Below, piece by piece: positions 17,195 to 25,451 of a DNA stretch of 64,000 bases. The first letter of the stretch is position 1. The number at the start of each line of letters is the position of its first letter. The position numbers and the translations under genes are program-made. The notes beneath the pieces were generated by a model, which had not been told where the DNA came from, ran no database searches, and saw only the letters and a program-made list of their open reading frames with translations. Origin of the DNA: Streptomyces sp. SAI-135 (GTDB lineage Bacteria; Actinomycetota; Actinomycetes; Streptomycetales; Streptomycetaceae). Location: positions 1,798,001 to 1,862,000 of the forward strand of contig NZ_JARXYP010000002.1 of assembly GCF_029893805.1 (NCBI RefSeq). Reading direction: 5' to 3'.

Positions 17195-17527
17195 CTAGGA
17201 CGAAGCTCCAAGGGCGAGGGCCACGGTGAGCGCGGACGCCTGAGCGAACACCTCGCGCGCGGTCGCCCACTCGTCCGGCCGTGCCTCTGCGTACCCCTCC
17301 CAGTGCCGTACGACCACGACGGTCTCCTCGCCGAAGCCGGAACCGGAACCGGCACCGGCACCGGCTCCGTCCGCGGACCACAGGCCCGGGTCGGAGAGGA
17401 CGTCGGCCAGCGCGTCCCAGTTGCGGCCGAACCAGTCCGGCAGCCGCAGGTCCCGGACGCACCGGTCCATCAGGCCGGCCTTGTCCGTGACCCCGTCGAG
17501 GTCCAGCGTGATCACGCGTGCCGTCAT
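17195..17527 (-). CDS. barstar-family ribonuclease inhibitor
   Basis: Cytoplasmic inhibitor of 110 aa for the RNase encoded immediately upstream. Barstar-fold features: ITLDLDGVTDKAGLMDR and DWFGRNWDALADVLSD, the segment that plugs the RNase active site. A Gly/Ala/Ser-rich insert (GAGAGAGSGSG, about residues 56-66), coded by a hexamer repeat, separates it from the last beta-strand. ATGA overlap (17524-17527) couples it to the RNase, so inhibitor is made together with the toxin-like enzyme. Confidence 0.88.
   Translation of the reverse strand: MTARVITLDLDGVTDKAGLMDRCVRDLRLPDWFGRNWDALADVLSDPGLWSADGAGAGAGSGSGFGEETVVVVRHWEGYAEARPDEWATAREVFAQASALTVALALGASS
17337..17366. repeat. five hexamer repeats within the barstar gene
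   Basis: CCGGAA x2, CCGGCA x2, CCGGCT in tandem on the plus strand. They encode the Gly-rich insert of the inhibitor. Slippage would change insert length in frame. Confidence 0.7.
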
Positions 17528-17889
17528 CTCAGTACCGCCCTGAACGAGTCGTAGTGATCATCGGTGTAGTAGACCTCGCCGTCCTGCCCGGTGACGATCC
17601 GCCGGGCGCCGCGGTCGCGTGAGCCCGGGGTGGGGACGGTGTACTCGTGGTAGTAGCCGCGCCGGTGCGCGGGCAGCAGCCGCTCGACGTTCCCGAAGAC
17701 GGCGCCGTCCCTCGCGTACGGGAACGGGCCGCCCCGGTCGATGAGTTCGAGGGTCCGCCGGGCCTCGGCCGGGAGCCGGGCCTCCTGGACGGTGGCCATG
17801 TCGCCGCCGGGCGCCGGGTCGTGTCCGGACGAGCAGCCGGCCAGCACGAGGACGCAGAGCAGGACCCGGGAGACGAACCGCAGCAGCAT
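17524..17889 (-). CDS. lipoprotein ribonuclease of the Sa/barnase (N1/T1) family
   Basis: Guanyl-specific RNase of 121 aa. It aligns with RNase Sa along the mature region: LPAEARRTLELIDRGGPFPY, GAVFGNVERLLP, GYYHEYTVPTPGSRDRG, RRIVTG and YTDDHYDSF. The catalytic Glu (in YHEYT), the two Arg and the His (in DDHYDSF) are present. Unlike secreted RNase Sa, the signal peptide ends in a lipobox (VLAGC, Cys19), so the enzyme should stay membrane-anchored outside the cell. The barstar gene overlaps its stop. Possible roles: nutrient release from RNA, or contact/competition defence. Confidence 0.88.
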   Translation of the reverse strand: MLLRFVSRVLLCVLVLAGCSSGHDPAPGGDMATVQEARLPAEARRTLELIDRGGPFPYARDGAVFGNVERLLPAHRRGYYHEYTVPTPGSRDRGARRIVTGQDGEVYYTDDHYDSFRAVLR

Positions 17890-17929
17890 GCGCTCGATGC
17901 TGCCACGGCACGTCCCGTACGACGTCCCG

Positions 17930-18949
17930 TCAGGCCCCGTCCGGGTCCGCCCTGTTCAGCGCGGGCTTCGGCGGTGTCCCCGCCGTCATCAGGTAGTCCG
18001 CGGCGGAGGTGTCCGTCACCAGGCTGGTGACGAGCCCGGACCGCAGCACCGCGTCGATCGCGGCCCCCTTCCGCTGACCGCCCGCGATCGCGACGACCTC
18101 GGGGATCCGGCGGAGCTGCTCGGTCTTGACGGTGATGCACCGCTCGCCCAGGTCCCGGCCGACCCTGCGGCCCTCGGCGTCGAAGAGGTGCGCGGACATC
18201 TCGGCGGCGACGCCGAGCGAGGCGTAGTGGGCCCGCTCCTCGTCGCTGAGCATGTCGTGCACCGTCGAGATGCCCGGCTCCCAGGAGCCGATGGAGACAC
18301 AGGCGACCGTGACCTTGTCGAAGTACTCGAAGGCCCGGGCGATCCCGGTCTGGTTGCGCAGCGCGGCCGCGGTGGCCGCGTCCGGCAGCAGCATCGGCGC
18401 GTAGATGGGGTGGGCGTCCCCGCCGGACACCTGGGCGGCCCGCCGTACCGCCTCCACCGAGCCGCGCTCGGCGGTCCCGGCGTCGTACACGCCCGTCAAC
18501 TGCACCACCGTGCACGGCGGGAGCCGGTCGAGCGCGGCCGCCATGTGGATGGTGGAGCGGCCCCAGGCCAGGCCCAGGATGTCGCCCTCCTCGACCAGTT
18601 CGCCGAGCAGGTCGGCGGCCACTTCTCCGAGGTTCTCGGGGTCGGGCGAGTCCTGGGCCTCGGCCGGCGACTCGACGACCACGGCGTGCCTGAGGCCGTA
18701 GCGGGCGCGCAGCGCGTCGGAGCGCTCGGCGTCCAGCTCGGCCGGCACACGGATCTCGATGCGTACGAGATCCCGTTCCAGGGCGGTCTCCAGGACCCGG
18801 GCCACCTTGAAGCGGCTGACGCCGAACTCCTCCGCGATCTGGATCTTGGACTTGCCCTCCAGGTAGAAGCGGCGGGCCATGGCCGCCGCCTGCACCAGCT
18901 CAGCGGGTCCCATCCGCATGGCTGACCGGCCCGCCGACATACCCGACAC
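17930..18949 (-). CDS. SorC/DeoR-type sugar-binding transcriptional regulator
   Basis: Regulator of 339 aa. HTH near residues 30-50 (KSKIQIAEEFGVSRFKVARV), then a SorC effector domain of sugar-isomerase fold (GDILGLAWGRS, VYDAGTAERGSVE, VVAIAGGQRKGAAIDAVLRS) expected to bind a phosphorylated sugar. GTG at 18949 follows GAGGAG by 6 nt and is chosen over earlier starts. It lies downstream of rpe on the same strand (102 nt), which suggests a pentose-phosphate effector. A palindrome at 19015-19028 upstream may be its operator. Confidence 0.88.
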   Translation of the reverse strand: MSGMSAGRSAMRMGPAELVQAAAMARRFYLEGKSKIQIAEEFGVSRFKVARVLETALERDLVRIEIRVPAELDAERSDALRARYGLRHAVVVESPAEAQDSPDPENLGEVAADLLGELVEEGDILGLAWGRSTIHMAAALDRLPPCTVVQLTGVYDAGTAERGSVEAVRRAAQVSGGDAHPIYAPMLLPDAATAAALRNQTGIARAFEYFDKVTVACVSIGSWEPGISTVHDMLSDEERAHYASLGVAAEMSAHLFDAEGRRVGRDLGERCITVKTEQLRRIPEVVAIAGGQRKGAAIDAVLRSGLVTSLVTDTSAADYLMTAGTPPKPALNRADPDGA

Positions 18950-19014
18950 GGCGTTCTCCTCACTGCTGTTCACACTCTGGATTCGCCGTTCATCCTTGCA
19001 GATCCGGCGCACTT

Positions 19015-19028
19015 GATCAGCCCTGATC
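19015..19028. promoter_or_regulatory. palindrome between rpe and the SorC gene
   Basis: GATCAG-CC-CTGATC, a perfect 6-bp inverted repeat with a 2-nt centre, 66 nt before the SorC start codon. A candidate autoregulatory operator. Confidence 0.4.
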
Positions 19029-19051
19029 GGAGCCGTTCACGTTCCTGACGC

Positions 19052-19738
19052 TCAGTGGTCGCACGCCCACGAGGCCTTCGCGGTCGCCCCCTCCGCTTGG
19101 TTGCGCAATGCACGTACCGCTTCCGCCGGGTCGGACGCCCCGTAGACCGCGGACCCGGCGACGAAGACATCGGCGCCCGCGTCCGCGCAGCGCTCGATGG
19201 TGGACGCCGAGACCCCGCCGTCGACCTGGAGCCACAGCTCGAGGCCGTGCTTGCTGATCAACTCGCGGGTCCGGCGAATCTTCGGGAGCATGATGTCGAG
19301 GAACGCCTGTCCCCCGAAGCCGGGCTCGACGGTCATGATCAGCAGCATGTCGAGCTCGGGGAGCAGGTCCTCGTACGGCTCGATGGGCGTCGCGGGCTTC
19401 AGCGCCATGGAGGCACGGGCGCCCTTGGCCCGGATCTCCCGGGCGAGCCGGACCGGAGCGGCGGCCGCCTCCACGTGGAAGGTGACGGAGGAGGCCCCCG
19501 CCTCTACGTACTGGGGCGCCCAGCGATCGGGGGCCTCGATCATCAGATGGCAGTCCAGCGGGGTGTCCGTCGCACGGGCCAGAGACTCTACGACCGGCAC
19601 ACCGAGCGTGAGGTTCGGGACGAAATGGTTGTCCATGACGTCGACGTGGAGCCAGTCGGCTCCCTCGACCGCCCTCGCCTCGTCCGCGAGGCGGGCGAAG
19701 TCGGCGGACAGGATGCTGGGGTTGATCTGCGCGGCCAT
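19052..19738 (-). CDS. rpe: ribulose-phosphate 3-epimerase
   Basis: Interconverts D-ribulose 5-phosphate and D-xylulose 5-phosphate in the pentose phosphate pathway. TIM barrel of 228 aa. [13 protein letters not shown], the metal-binding [14 protein letters not shown] (His and Asp), [23 protein letters not shown] and [10 protein letters not shown] (phosphate-binding loop) are all present. ATG at 19738. Followed by the SorC regulator and divergent from the MMPL gene. Confidence 0.96.
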   Translation of the reverse strand: MAAQINPSILSADFARLADEARAVEGADWLHVDVMDNHFVPNLTLGVPVVESLARATDTPLDCHLMIEAPDRWAPQYVEAGASSVTFHVEAAAAPVRLAREIRAKGARASMALKPATPIEPYEDLLPELDMLLIMTVEPGFGGQAFLDIMLPKIRRTRELISKHGLELWLQVDGGVSASTIERCADAGADVFVAGSAVYGASDPAEAVRALRNQAEGATAKASWACDH

Positions 19739-19792
19739 GCCCCAAGCCTCCCATGCCGGGGCCCGAAGGGGCGCGCCGGTCCGGACCTAAGC

Positions 19793-19814
19793 CGTTCATC
19801 GGATGTTGTGAACG
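19793..19814. promoter_or_regulatory. inverted repeat in the rpe/MMPL divergent gap
   Basis: CGTTCA (19793-19798) and TGAACG (19809-19814) separated by 10 nt, in the shared upstream region of rpe and the MMPL gene. Possible operator; no regulator for it is obvious nearby. Confidence 0.3.
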
Positions 19815-19872
19815 AGCTGTGCGTGCCATGCTGGGCGGCTGATCGACTCGACTGGTGGCGCCGGGGGTGGCC

Positions 19873-22029
19873 ATGACCGGGAATCGGGGCATCGCGCACT
19901 TCGTCTGCGGACGACGTGCCAAGTGGGTGGTACTGGCGCTGTGGCTGGTGGTGCTGTTCCTGACGGCGCCGCTCGCCTCCAAGCTCACCGACGCCCAGGA
20001 CAACGACGCGGCCTCCTGGCTGCCCGGCTCCGCCGAGTCGACCCAGGTCCTCCAGATCTCCGAGGACTTCAGGCCCGAGCAGATCCCCGCGGTCGTCGTC
20101 TACGCGCGCGAGAGCGGCCTCACGCCGCAGGAACGGGCCACGATCGCCGAGGACGTCGCCGAGATCAAGAAACTCACGGCGCACGGCATCCGCGGTGCCG
20201 AGACCCGGGGCCCGGTCTACGACCGGCAGAACGACCCGCGCGCGGCCCAGGTCCTCGTTCCGATCACCATGGACGAGAAGGGCTGGCAGGAGATCGCGCC
20301 CGCGGTCGACTCCCTCCGTGACGTCGTCGGCAAGGGCGGCGACGGGCTCGCCGTGCACATCACCGGCCCGGGCGGCACCTCCGCGGACTTCTCCGAGGCT
20401 TTCGAGGGCATCGACTCGACGCTGCTGCTGTCCGCCATGGCGGTCGTCGTGGTCATGCTGCTCATCACCTTCCGCAGCCCGACCCTGCTCCTGGTCCCGC
20501 TGCTCTCGGTGATCACCGCGCTGTTCACCGCGCAGGCCCTCATCTACCTGCTCGCCCGGCACGCGGGACTGACGGTCAACGGCCAGAGCGCGGGCATCCT
20601 CACGGTGCTCGTCTTCGGCGCGGGGACGGACTACGCCCTGCTGCTCGTCGCCCGCTACCGGGAGGAACTGCACCGCCACGAGGACCGCCACGAGGCGATG
20701 GCCCTCGCCCTGCACCGCGCGGGGCCGGCGGTGGTCGCCTCCGGCGCGACCGTGATCCTCAGCATGCTGGTCCTGCTGGCCGCCGAGATGAACTCGACGC
20801 GCGGCCTCGGCCCCGTCGCCGCGATAGGCGTCGCGGTCGCCCTGCTGGCGATGATGACGCTGTTCCCTGCCCTGCTGGCGATCTTCGGCCGCTGGATCTT
20901 CTGGCCTGCGATCCCGCACTTCGGCGACCCCGACCGCATCGAGAGCGGCATCTGGGCCCGCACCGGCCGCCGTATCGCCCACCGCCCCCGCATGATCTGG
21001 GTGGCCACGGCCCTCGCCCTCGGAGTCTGCTCGCTGGGCCTGATCCAGCTGCGTGCCGAGGGCATCAGCAACGCGGACGCGTTCACCGGGAAACCGGACT
21101 CGATCGTCGGCCAGGAGGTGTCCGCGAGGTACTTCCCGGCCGGCAGCGGAGACCCGCTCGTCATCGTCAGCAACCAGGCACAGGCACGGCAGGTGGGCGA
21201 AGCGGTCGCGGGCACCCGCGGAGTGGTGCCCGAGTCGCTGGGCCTGCCACAGGGCACGAAACCCTCGTACGAGGGCAAGGTGCTGTTCGAGGCCACCATG
21301 ACCGCCCCCACCGACAGCGAGGCCGCGAAACAGACGGTGGAACGGGTCCGGGACGCCGTCCACGCCGTGCCCGACGCCGACGCCCGGGTGGGCGGCGGTA
21401 CGGCCGCCCTGCTGGACATGGACAGAGCGACCACGCACGACAACATCCTGATCATCCCGCTGGTGCTGGTCGTGGTGCTGCTGATCCTGTGCGCCCTGCT
21501 GCGTGCCCTGGTCGCCCCACTGCTGCTGATCGGGACGGTGATCCTGTCCTTCGCGGGAGCCCTGGGTCTCAGCGCCCTGGCCTTCCGCCACGTCTTCGAC
21601 TACGCGGGCGAGACGACGGACTTCCCGCTGTTCGTCTTCGTCTTCCTGGTCGCCCTCGGCATCGACTACAACATCTTCCTGACCACCCGCATCCGCGAGG
21701 AGGCGGTCCGCCAGGGCACCCGGCCGGGCGTGATCACCGGCCTGGCCGCGACCGGCGCGGTCATCACCTCCGCCGGCCTGGTCCTGGCCGGCACCTTCGC
21801 CGCCCTCGGCACCCTCCCGATGGTCGCCTTCGCGGAGATCGGCTTCGCGGTGGCGCTGGGAGTCCTGCTGGACACGTTCATCGTCCGCTCGGTCCTGGTC
21901 ACGGCCCTGTTCCTGGACGTGGGCAAGAAGGTCTGGTGGCCGCACAGCCTGTCCAAGACGGACGGTGCCGGCCCGGGGGTGCGGGGAACCGCGCGACCAG
22001 CCGAAACGGTGCGGCAGACGAACGACTAG
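19873..22029 (+). CDS. MMPL-family RND exporter
   Basis: Membrane transporter of 718 aa with the duplicated RND/MMPL layout: one helix, a periplasmic loop (about residues 40-180), five helices, then the pattern repeated from about residue 370. Conserved GAGTDYALLLVARYREEL and its second-half counterpart ALGIDYNIFLTTRIREEA carry the Asp-Tyr pairs used in proton relay. ATG at 19873 with GGGGGTGG upstream. Its stop is 1 nt from the stop of the convergent rsmB. Cargo is probably a lipid or secondary metabolite; unknown. Confidence 0.9.
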   Translation: MTGNRGIAHFVCGRRAKWVVLALWLVVLFLTAPLASKLTDAQDNDAASWLPGSAESTQVLQISEDFRPEQIPAVVVYARESGLTPQERATIAEDVAEIKKLTAHGIRGAETRGPVYDRQNDPRAAQVLVPITMDEKGWQEIAPAVDSLRDVVGKGGDGLAVHITGPGGTSADFSEAFEGIDSTLLLSAMAVVVVMLLITFRSPTLLLVPLLSVITALFTAQALIYLLARHAGLTVNGQSAGILTVLVFGAGTDYALLLVARYREELHRHEDRHEAMALALHRAGPAVVASGATVILSMLVLLAAEMNSTRGLGPVAAIGVAVALLAMMTLFPALLAIFGRWIFWPAIPHFGDPDRIESGIWARTGRRIAHRPRMIWVATALALGVCSLGLIQLRAEGISNADAFTGKPDSIVGQEVSARYFPAGSGDPLVIVSNQAQARQVGEAVAGTRGVVPESLGLPQGTKPSYEGKVLFEATMTAPTDSEAAKQTVERVRDAVHAVPDADARVGGGTAALLDMDRATTHDNILIIPLVLVVVLLILCALLRALVAPLLLIGTVILSFAGALGLSALAFRHVFDYAGETTDFPLFVFVFLVALGIDYNIFLTTRIREEAVRQGTRPGVITGLAATGAVITSAGLVLAGTFAALGTLPMVAFAEIGFAVALGVLLDTFIVRSVLVTALFLDVGKKVWWPHSLSKTDGAGPGVRGTARPAETVRQTND

Positions 22030-22030
22030 C

Positions 22031-23461
22031 TCAGCCCGTCCTGCGCAGGACCGCCATGTACATCGCATCGGTCCCGTGCACATGCGGCCACAACTGGACG
22101 TCCGGCCCCTCACCGAGCTCCGGCACACCGGGGAACAACGGCCGCGCGTCGACGAGTTCAGCGGTCGGCCACTGCTTGAGCACGTCCTCGACGACGGCCC
22201 GGGTCTCCGCGAGATGAGGCGAACAGGTCGCGTAGCCCACCACCCCGCCCACCCGGACGGAGTCCAGCGCGGTGCTCAACAGGCCCCGCTGCAACGGCCC
22301 GAACCCCTCCAGGTCCTCCGGCCGGCGCCGCCACCGCGCCTCCGGCCGCCGCCGCAACGCCCCGAGCCCCGTGCACGGCACGTCCATCAGCACCCGGTCG
22401 AAACTCCCCGGCTGCCACGGCGGCCGGGTCCCGTCAGCGGCGATGACCTGGTACGGCCCGGGATTCCCGGCGAGCGCCTTGGCGACGAGCCCGGCCCGGT
22501 GCGGCTGCTTCTCGGAGGCGAGCAGCACGGCCCCGCGCTCGGCGGCGAGCGCGGCGAGCAGCGCTGCCTTGCCGCCGGGCCCCGCACACCCGTCGAGCCA
22601 CTTCTCGTCCCGGCCTTCGAGGGGCGCGTTCGCCAGCGCGAGCGCGACGAGCTGACTGCCCTCGTCCTGCACCCCGGCCCGGCCCTCCCGTACGGCGTCG
22701 ACGGCCCCGGGCTCCCCGCCCTCGGCCAGCCGGACGGCGTACGGCGACCAGCGCCCCGCCACGGCGGACTCCTCGCGCAGCAGTTCCTCGGTGGTGGCCC
22801 GCCCCGGCCGGGCGACGAGGGTCACCTCGGGCCGCTCGTTGTCGGCCTCCAGCAGGCGCTCGATGCCGGGCCGCCCGCCGCCGAGGGAGTCCCACAGCGC
22901 CGAGACGACCCAGCGGGGGTGGGAGTGCACGACGGCGAGATGGTCCTCGGGGTCGTCGTCGTAGGGCGGAGCGACCTTCGCGATCCACCCGTCGAGGTCG
23001 TCCTGCGCGACCTTGCGCAGCACGGCGTTGACGAACTTGGCCCGTCCGTCCCCGAGGACGACCCGGGCGAGCTCCACGGAGGCGGACACCGCGGCGTGCG
23101 TCGGGATCCGCGTGCCGAGCAGCTGGTGCGCGCCGAGGCTCAGCACGTCGAGGACCGGCGGATCGACCTCGCGCAGCGGCCGGTCGACACACGCGGCGAT
23201 GATCGCGTCGTACGTGCCCTGCCGCCGCAGCGTCCCGTACACCAGCTCGGTGGCCAGCGCGGCGTCCCGCGCCTCGAACCCGCCCTTCTCCCGCGCCTTC
23301 CGCAACAGCGGCGGCAGGACGAGGTTGGCGTACGCGTCCCGCTCGTCCACGGCCCGCAGCGCCTCGAAGGCGAGGATGCGGACGGGGTCCTTCTGGGGCC
23401 GGCGGTACGGCTTGCCGGGCTTGCCGGGCTTGTTTCCGGCCCGACGGGGCTGCTCACTCAC
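22031..23461 (-). CDS. rsmB: 16S rRNA m5C967 methyltransferase
   Basis: RNA methyltransferase of 476 aa (RsmB/Sun/Fmu). An N-terminal NusB-like helical domain (RILAFEALRAVDERDAYANL) is followed by the SAM-binding Rossmann domain with LDGCAGPGGKAALLAAL, the Cys motif MDVPCTGLGALRRRPE and the catalytic motif YATCSPHLAET. A short basic tail of KPGKPGK type sits at the N-terminus. The start is GTG at 23461 with a distant GGAG. Downstream of fmt on the same strand, as in many bacteria. Confidence 0.93.
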   Translation of the reverse strand: MSEQPRRAGNKPGKPGKPYRRPQKDPVRILAFEALRAVDERDAYANLVLPPLLRKAREKGGFEARDAALATELVYGTLRRQGTYDAIIAACVDRPLREVDPPVLDVLSLGAHQLLGTRIPTHAAVSASVELARVVLGDGRAKFVNAVLRKVAQDDLDGWIAKVAPPYDDDPEDHLAVVHSHPRWVVSALWDSLGGGRPGIERLLEADNERPEVTLVARPGRATTEELLREESAVAGRWSPYAVRLAEGGEPGAVDAVREGRAGVQDEGSQLVALALANAPLEGRDEKWLDGCAGPGGKAALLAALAAERGAVLLASEKQPHRAGLVAKALAGNPGPYQVIAADGTRPPWQPGSFDRVLMDVPCTGLGALRRRPEARWRRRPEDLEGFGPLQRGLLSTALDSVRVGGVVGYATCSPHLAETRAVVEDVLKQWPTAELVDARPLFPGVPELGEGPDVQLWPHVHGTDAMYMAVLRRTG

Positions 23462-23566
23462 GAAAAAGGTGCTCCGGGTCCAAGGTCTGCTGACGCCCCA
23501 AGAGTACGTCCGCCGGGGGTCACGCCACCCTCCGAGGGCCGGGGCGCGGCCGCTCCGCCGGCCCGG

Positions 23567-24499
23567 TCAGCCGCCGACGCTCTCGCCCTCCGAGATCCTG
23601 ACGCCCCGCGCCCAGTCGGCGGCCTTCATCGGCTTCTTGCCCTGCGCCTGCACCCACAGCAGCTCCACGCCGTACGACCCGGTCCCGACGTGGACGCTGT
23701 TCTTGCCGACGGAGAGCGCGCCGGGAGCGAGATCCGTACGCTCGGGAACCGGCTGGACCTGGATGAGCTTGAGCCGCTCGCCGCGGAACGTCGTCCAGGC
23801 GCCGGGCGACGGGTGGCATCCCCGCACGACCCGGTCCACCCGCAGCGCGGGCGCGCTCCAGTCGACCCGGGCGTCCTCGACGGTGATCTTCGGGGCGACG
23901 GTGATGCCCTCGGACGGCTGCGGTACGGCCTTCAGCGTGCCGTCCTCGATACCGTCCATGGTCGCGGCCAGCAGCCCCGCGCCGGCGAAGGCGAGCCGGG
24001 TCAGCAGGTCGCCGCTGGTGTCGGTGTGCCGGATCTCCTCGGTGACGGTGCCGTAGACGGGCCCCGAGTCCAGCCCCTCCTCGATGAGGAAGGTCGACGC
24101 ACCCGTGATCTCGTCGCCCGCCATGATGGAGTGCTGCACGGGTGCGGCCCCACGCCAGGCCGGCAGCAGCGAGAAGTGCAGGTTGACCCAGCCGTGCGCG
24201 GGGATGTCGAGGGCGACGCGGGGCAGGAGGGCGCCGTAGGCGACGACGGGGCAGCAGTCCGGTGCGATCTCGCGCAGCCGCTCCAGGAACTCCGGGTCCC
24301 GCGGCCTGCCGGGCTTCAGCACCTCGATGCCCGCCTCCTCGGCGCGCTCCGCGACCGGGCTCGCGACCAACCTGCGCCCCCGTCCGGCCGGCGCGTCCGG
24401 CCGCGTGACGACGGCGGCGACCTCGTGCCGCCCGGAGGCGAGGAGAGCGTCCAGAGCGGGAACAGCGACCTCGGGGGTACCGGCGAAGACGAGCTTCAT
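23567..24499 (-). CDS. fmt: methionyl-tRNA formyltransferase
   Basis: Formylates initiator Met-tRNA from 10-formyl-THF. 310 aa, usual length. [15 protein letters not shown] at the start, the folate/catalytic site [18 protein letters not shown] with Asn and His, the catalytic Asp in [10 protein letters not shown], and a C-terminal OB-fold tRNA domain ([16 protein letters not shown]). ATG at 24499. Forms a unit with rsmB, 105 nt downstream. Confidence 0.96.
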   Translation of the reverse strand: MKLVFAGTPEVAVPALDALLASGRHEVAAVVTRPDAPAGRGRRLVASPVAERAEEAGIEVLKPGRPRDPEFLERLREIAPDCCPVVAYGALLPRVALDIPAHGWVNLHFSLLPAWRGAAPVQHSIMAGDEITGASTFLIEEGLDSGPVYGTVTEEIRHTDTSGDLLTRLAFAGAGLLAATMDGIEDGTLKAVPQPSEGITVAPKITVEDARVDWSAPALRVDRVVRGCHPSPGAWTTFRGERLKLIQVQPVPERTDLAPGALSVGKNSVHVGTGSYGVELLWVQAQGKKPMKAADWARGVRISEGESVGG

Positions 24500-24527
24500 G
24501 GGTGGGCAGGGCCTCTCGGACGGGTGA

Positions 24528-25319
<792 letters not shown>

Positions 25320-25339
25320 TCCGCCTCCTTCTTCCCTCT

Positions 25340-25370
25340 CTGCCCTCCCGCCCCACGACCGGGAGGGCAG
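25340..25370. terminator. bidirectional terminator between the HTH gene and priA
   Basis: CTGCCCTCCCG (25340-25350) pairs with CGGGAGGGCAG (25360-25370), 20 nt after the HTH-gene stop and about 80 nt past the priA stop. Perfect 11-bp stem, no T run. Confidence 0.6.
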
Positions 25371-25451
25371 ACGCATGTCCGGGCACCGCGCGTGCTGCAC
25401 GGCCGGCCCGCACTCATGGGCCCCTGTCCCCGCGGCCCGGCGTCCCCGCCC

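Noticed and set aside
19588..22128. 846-aa leftward frame
   Set aside because: Antisense to the MMPL exporter; only its left end overlaps rpe in another frame.
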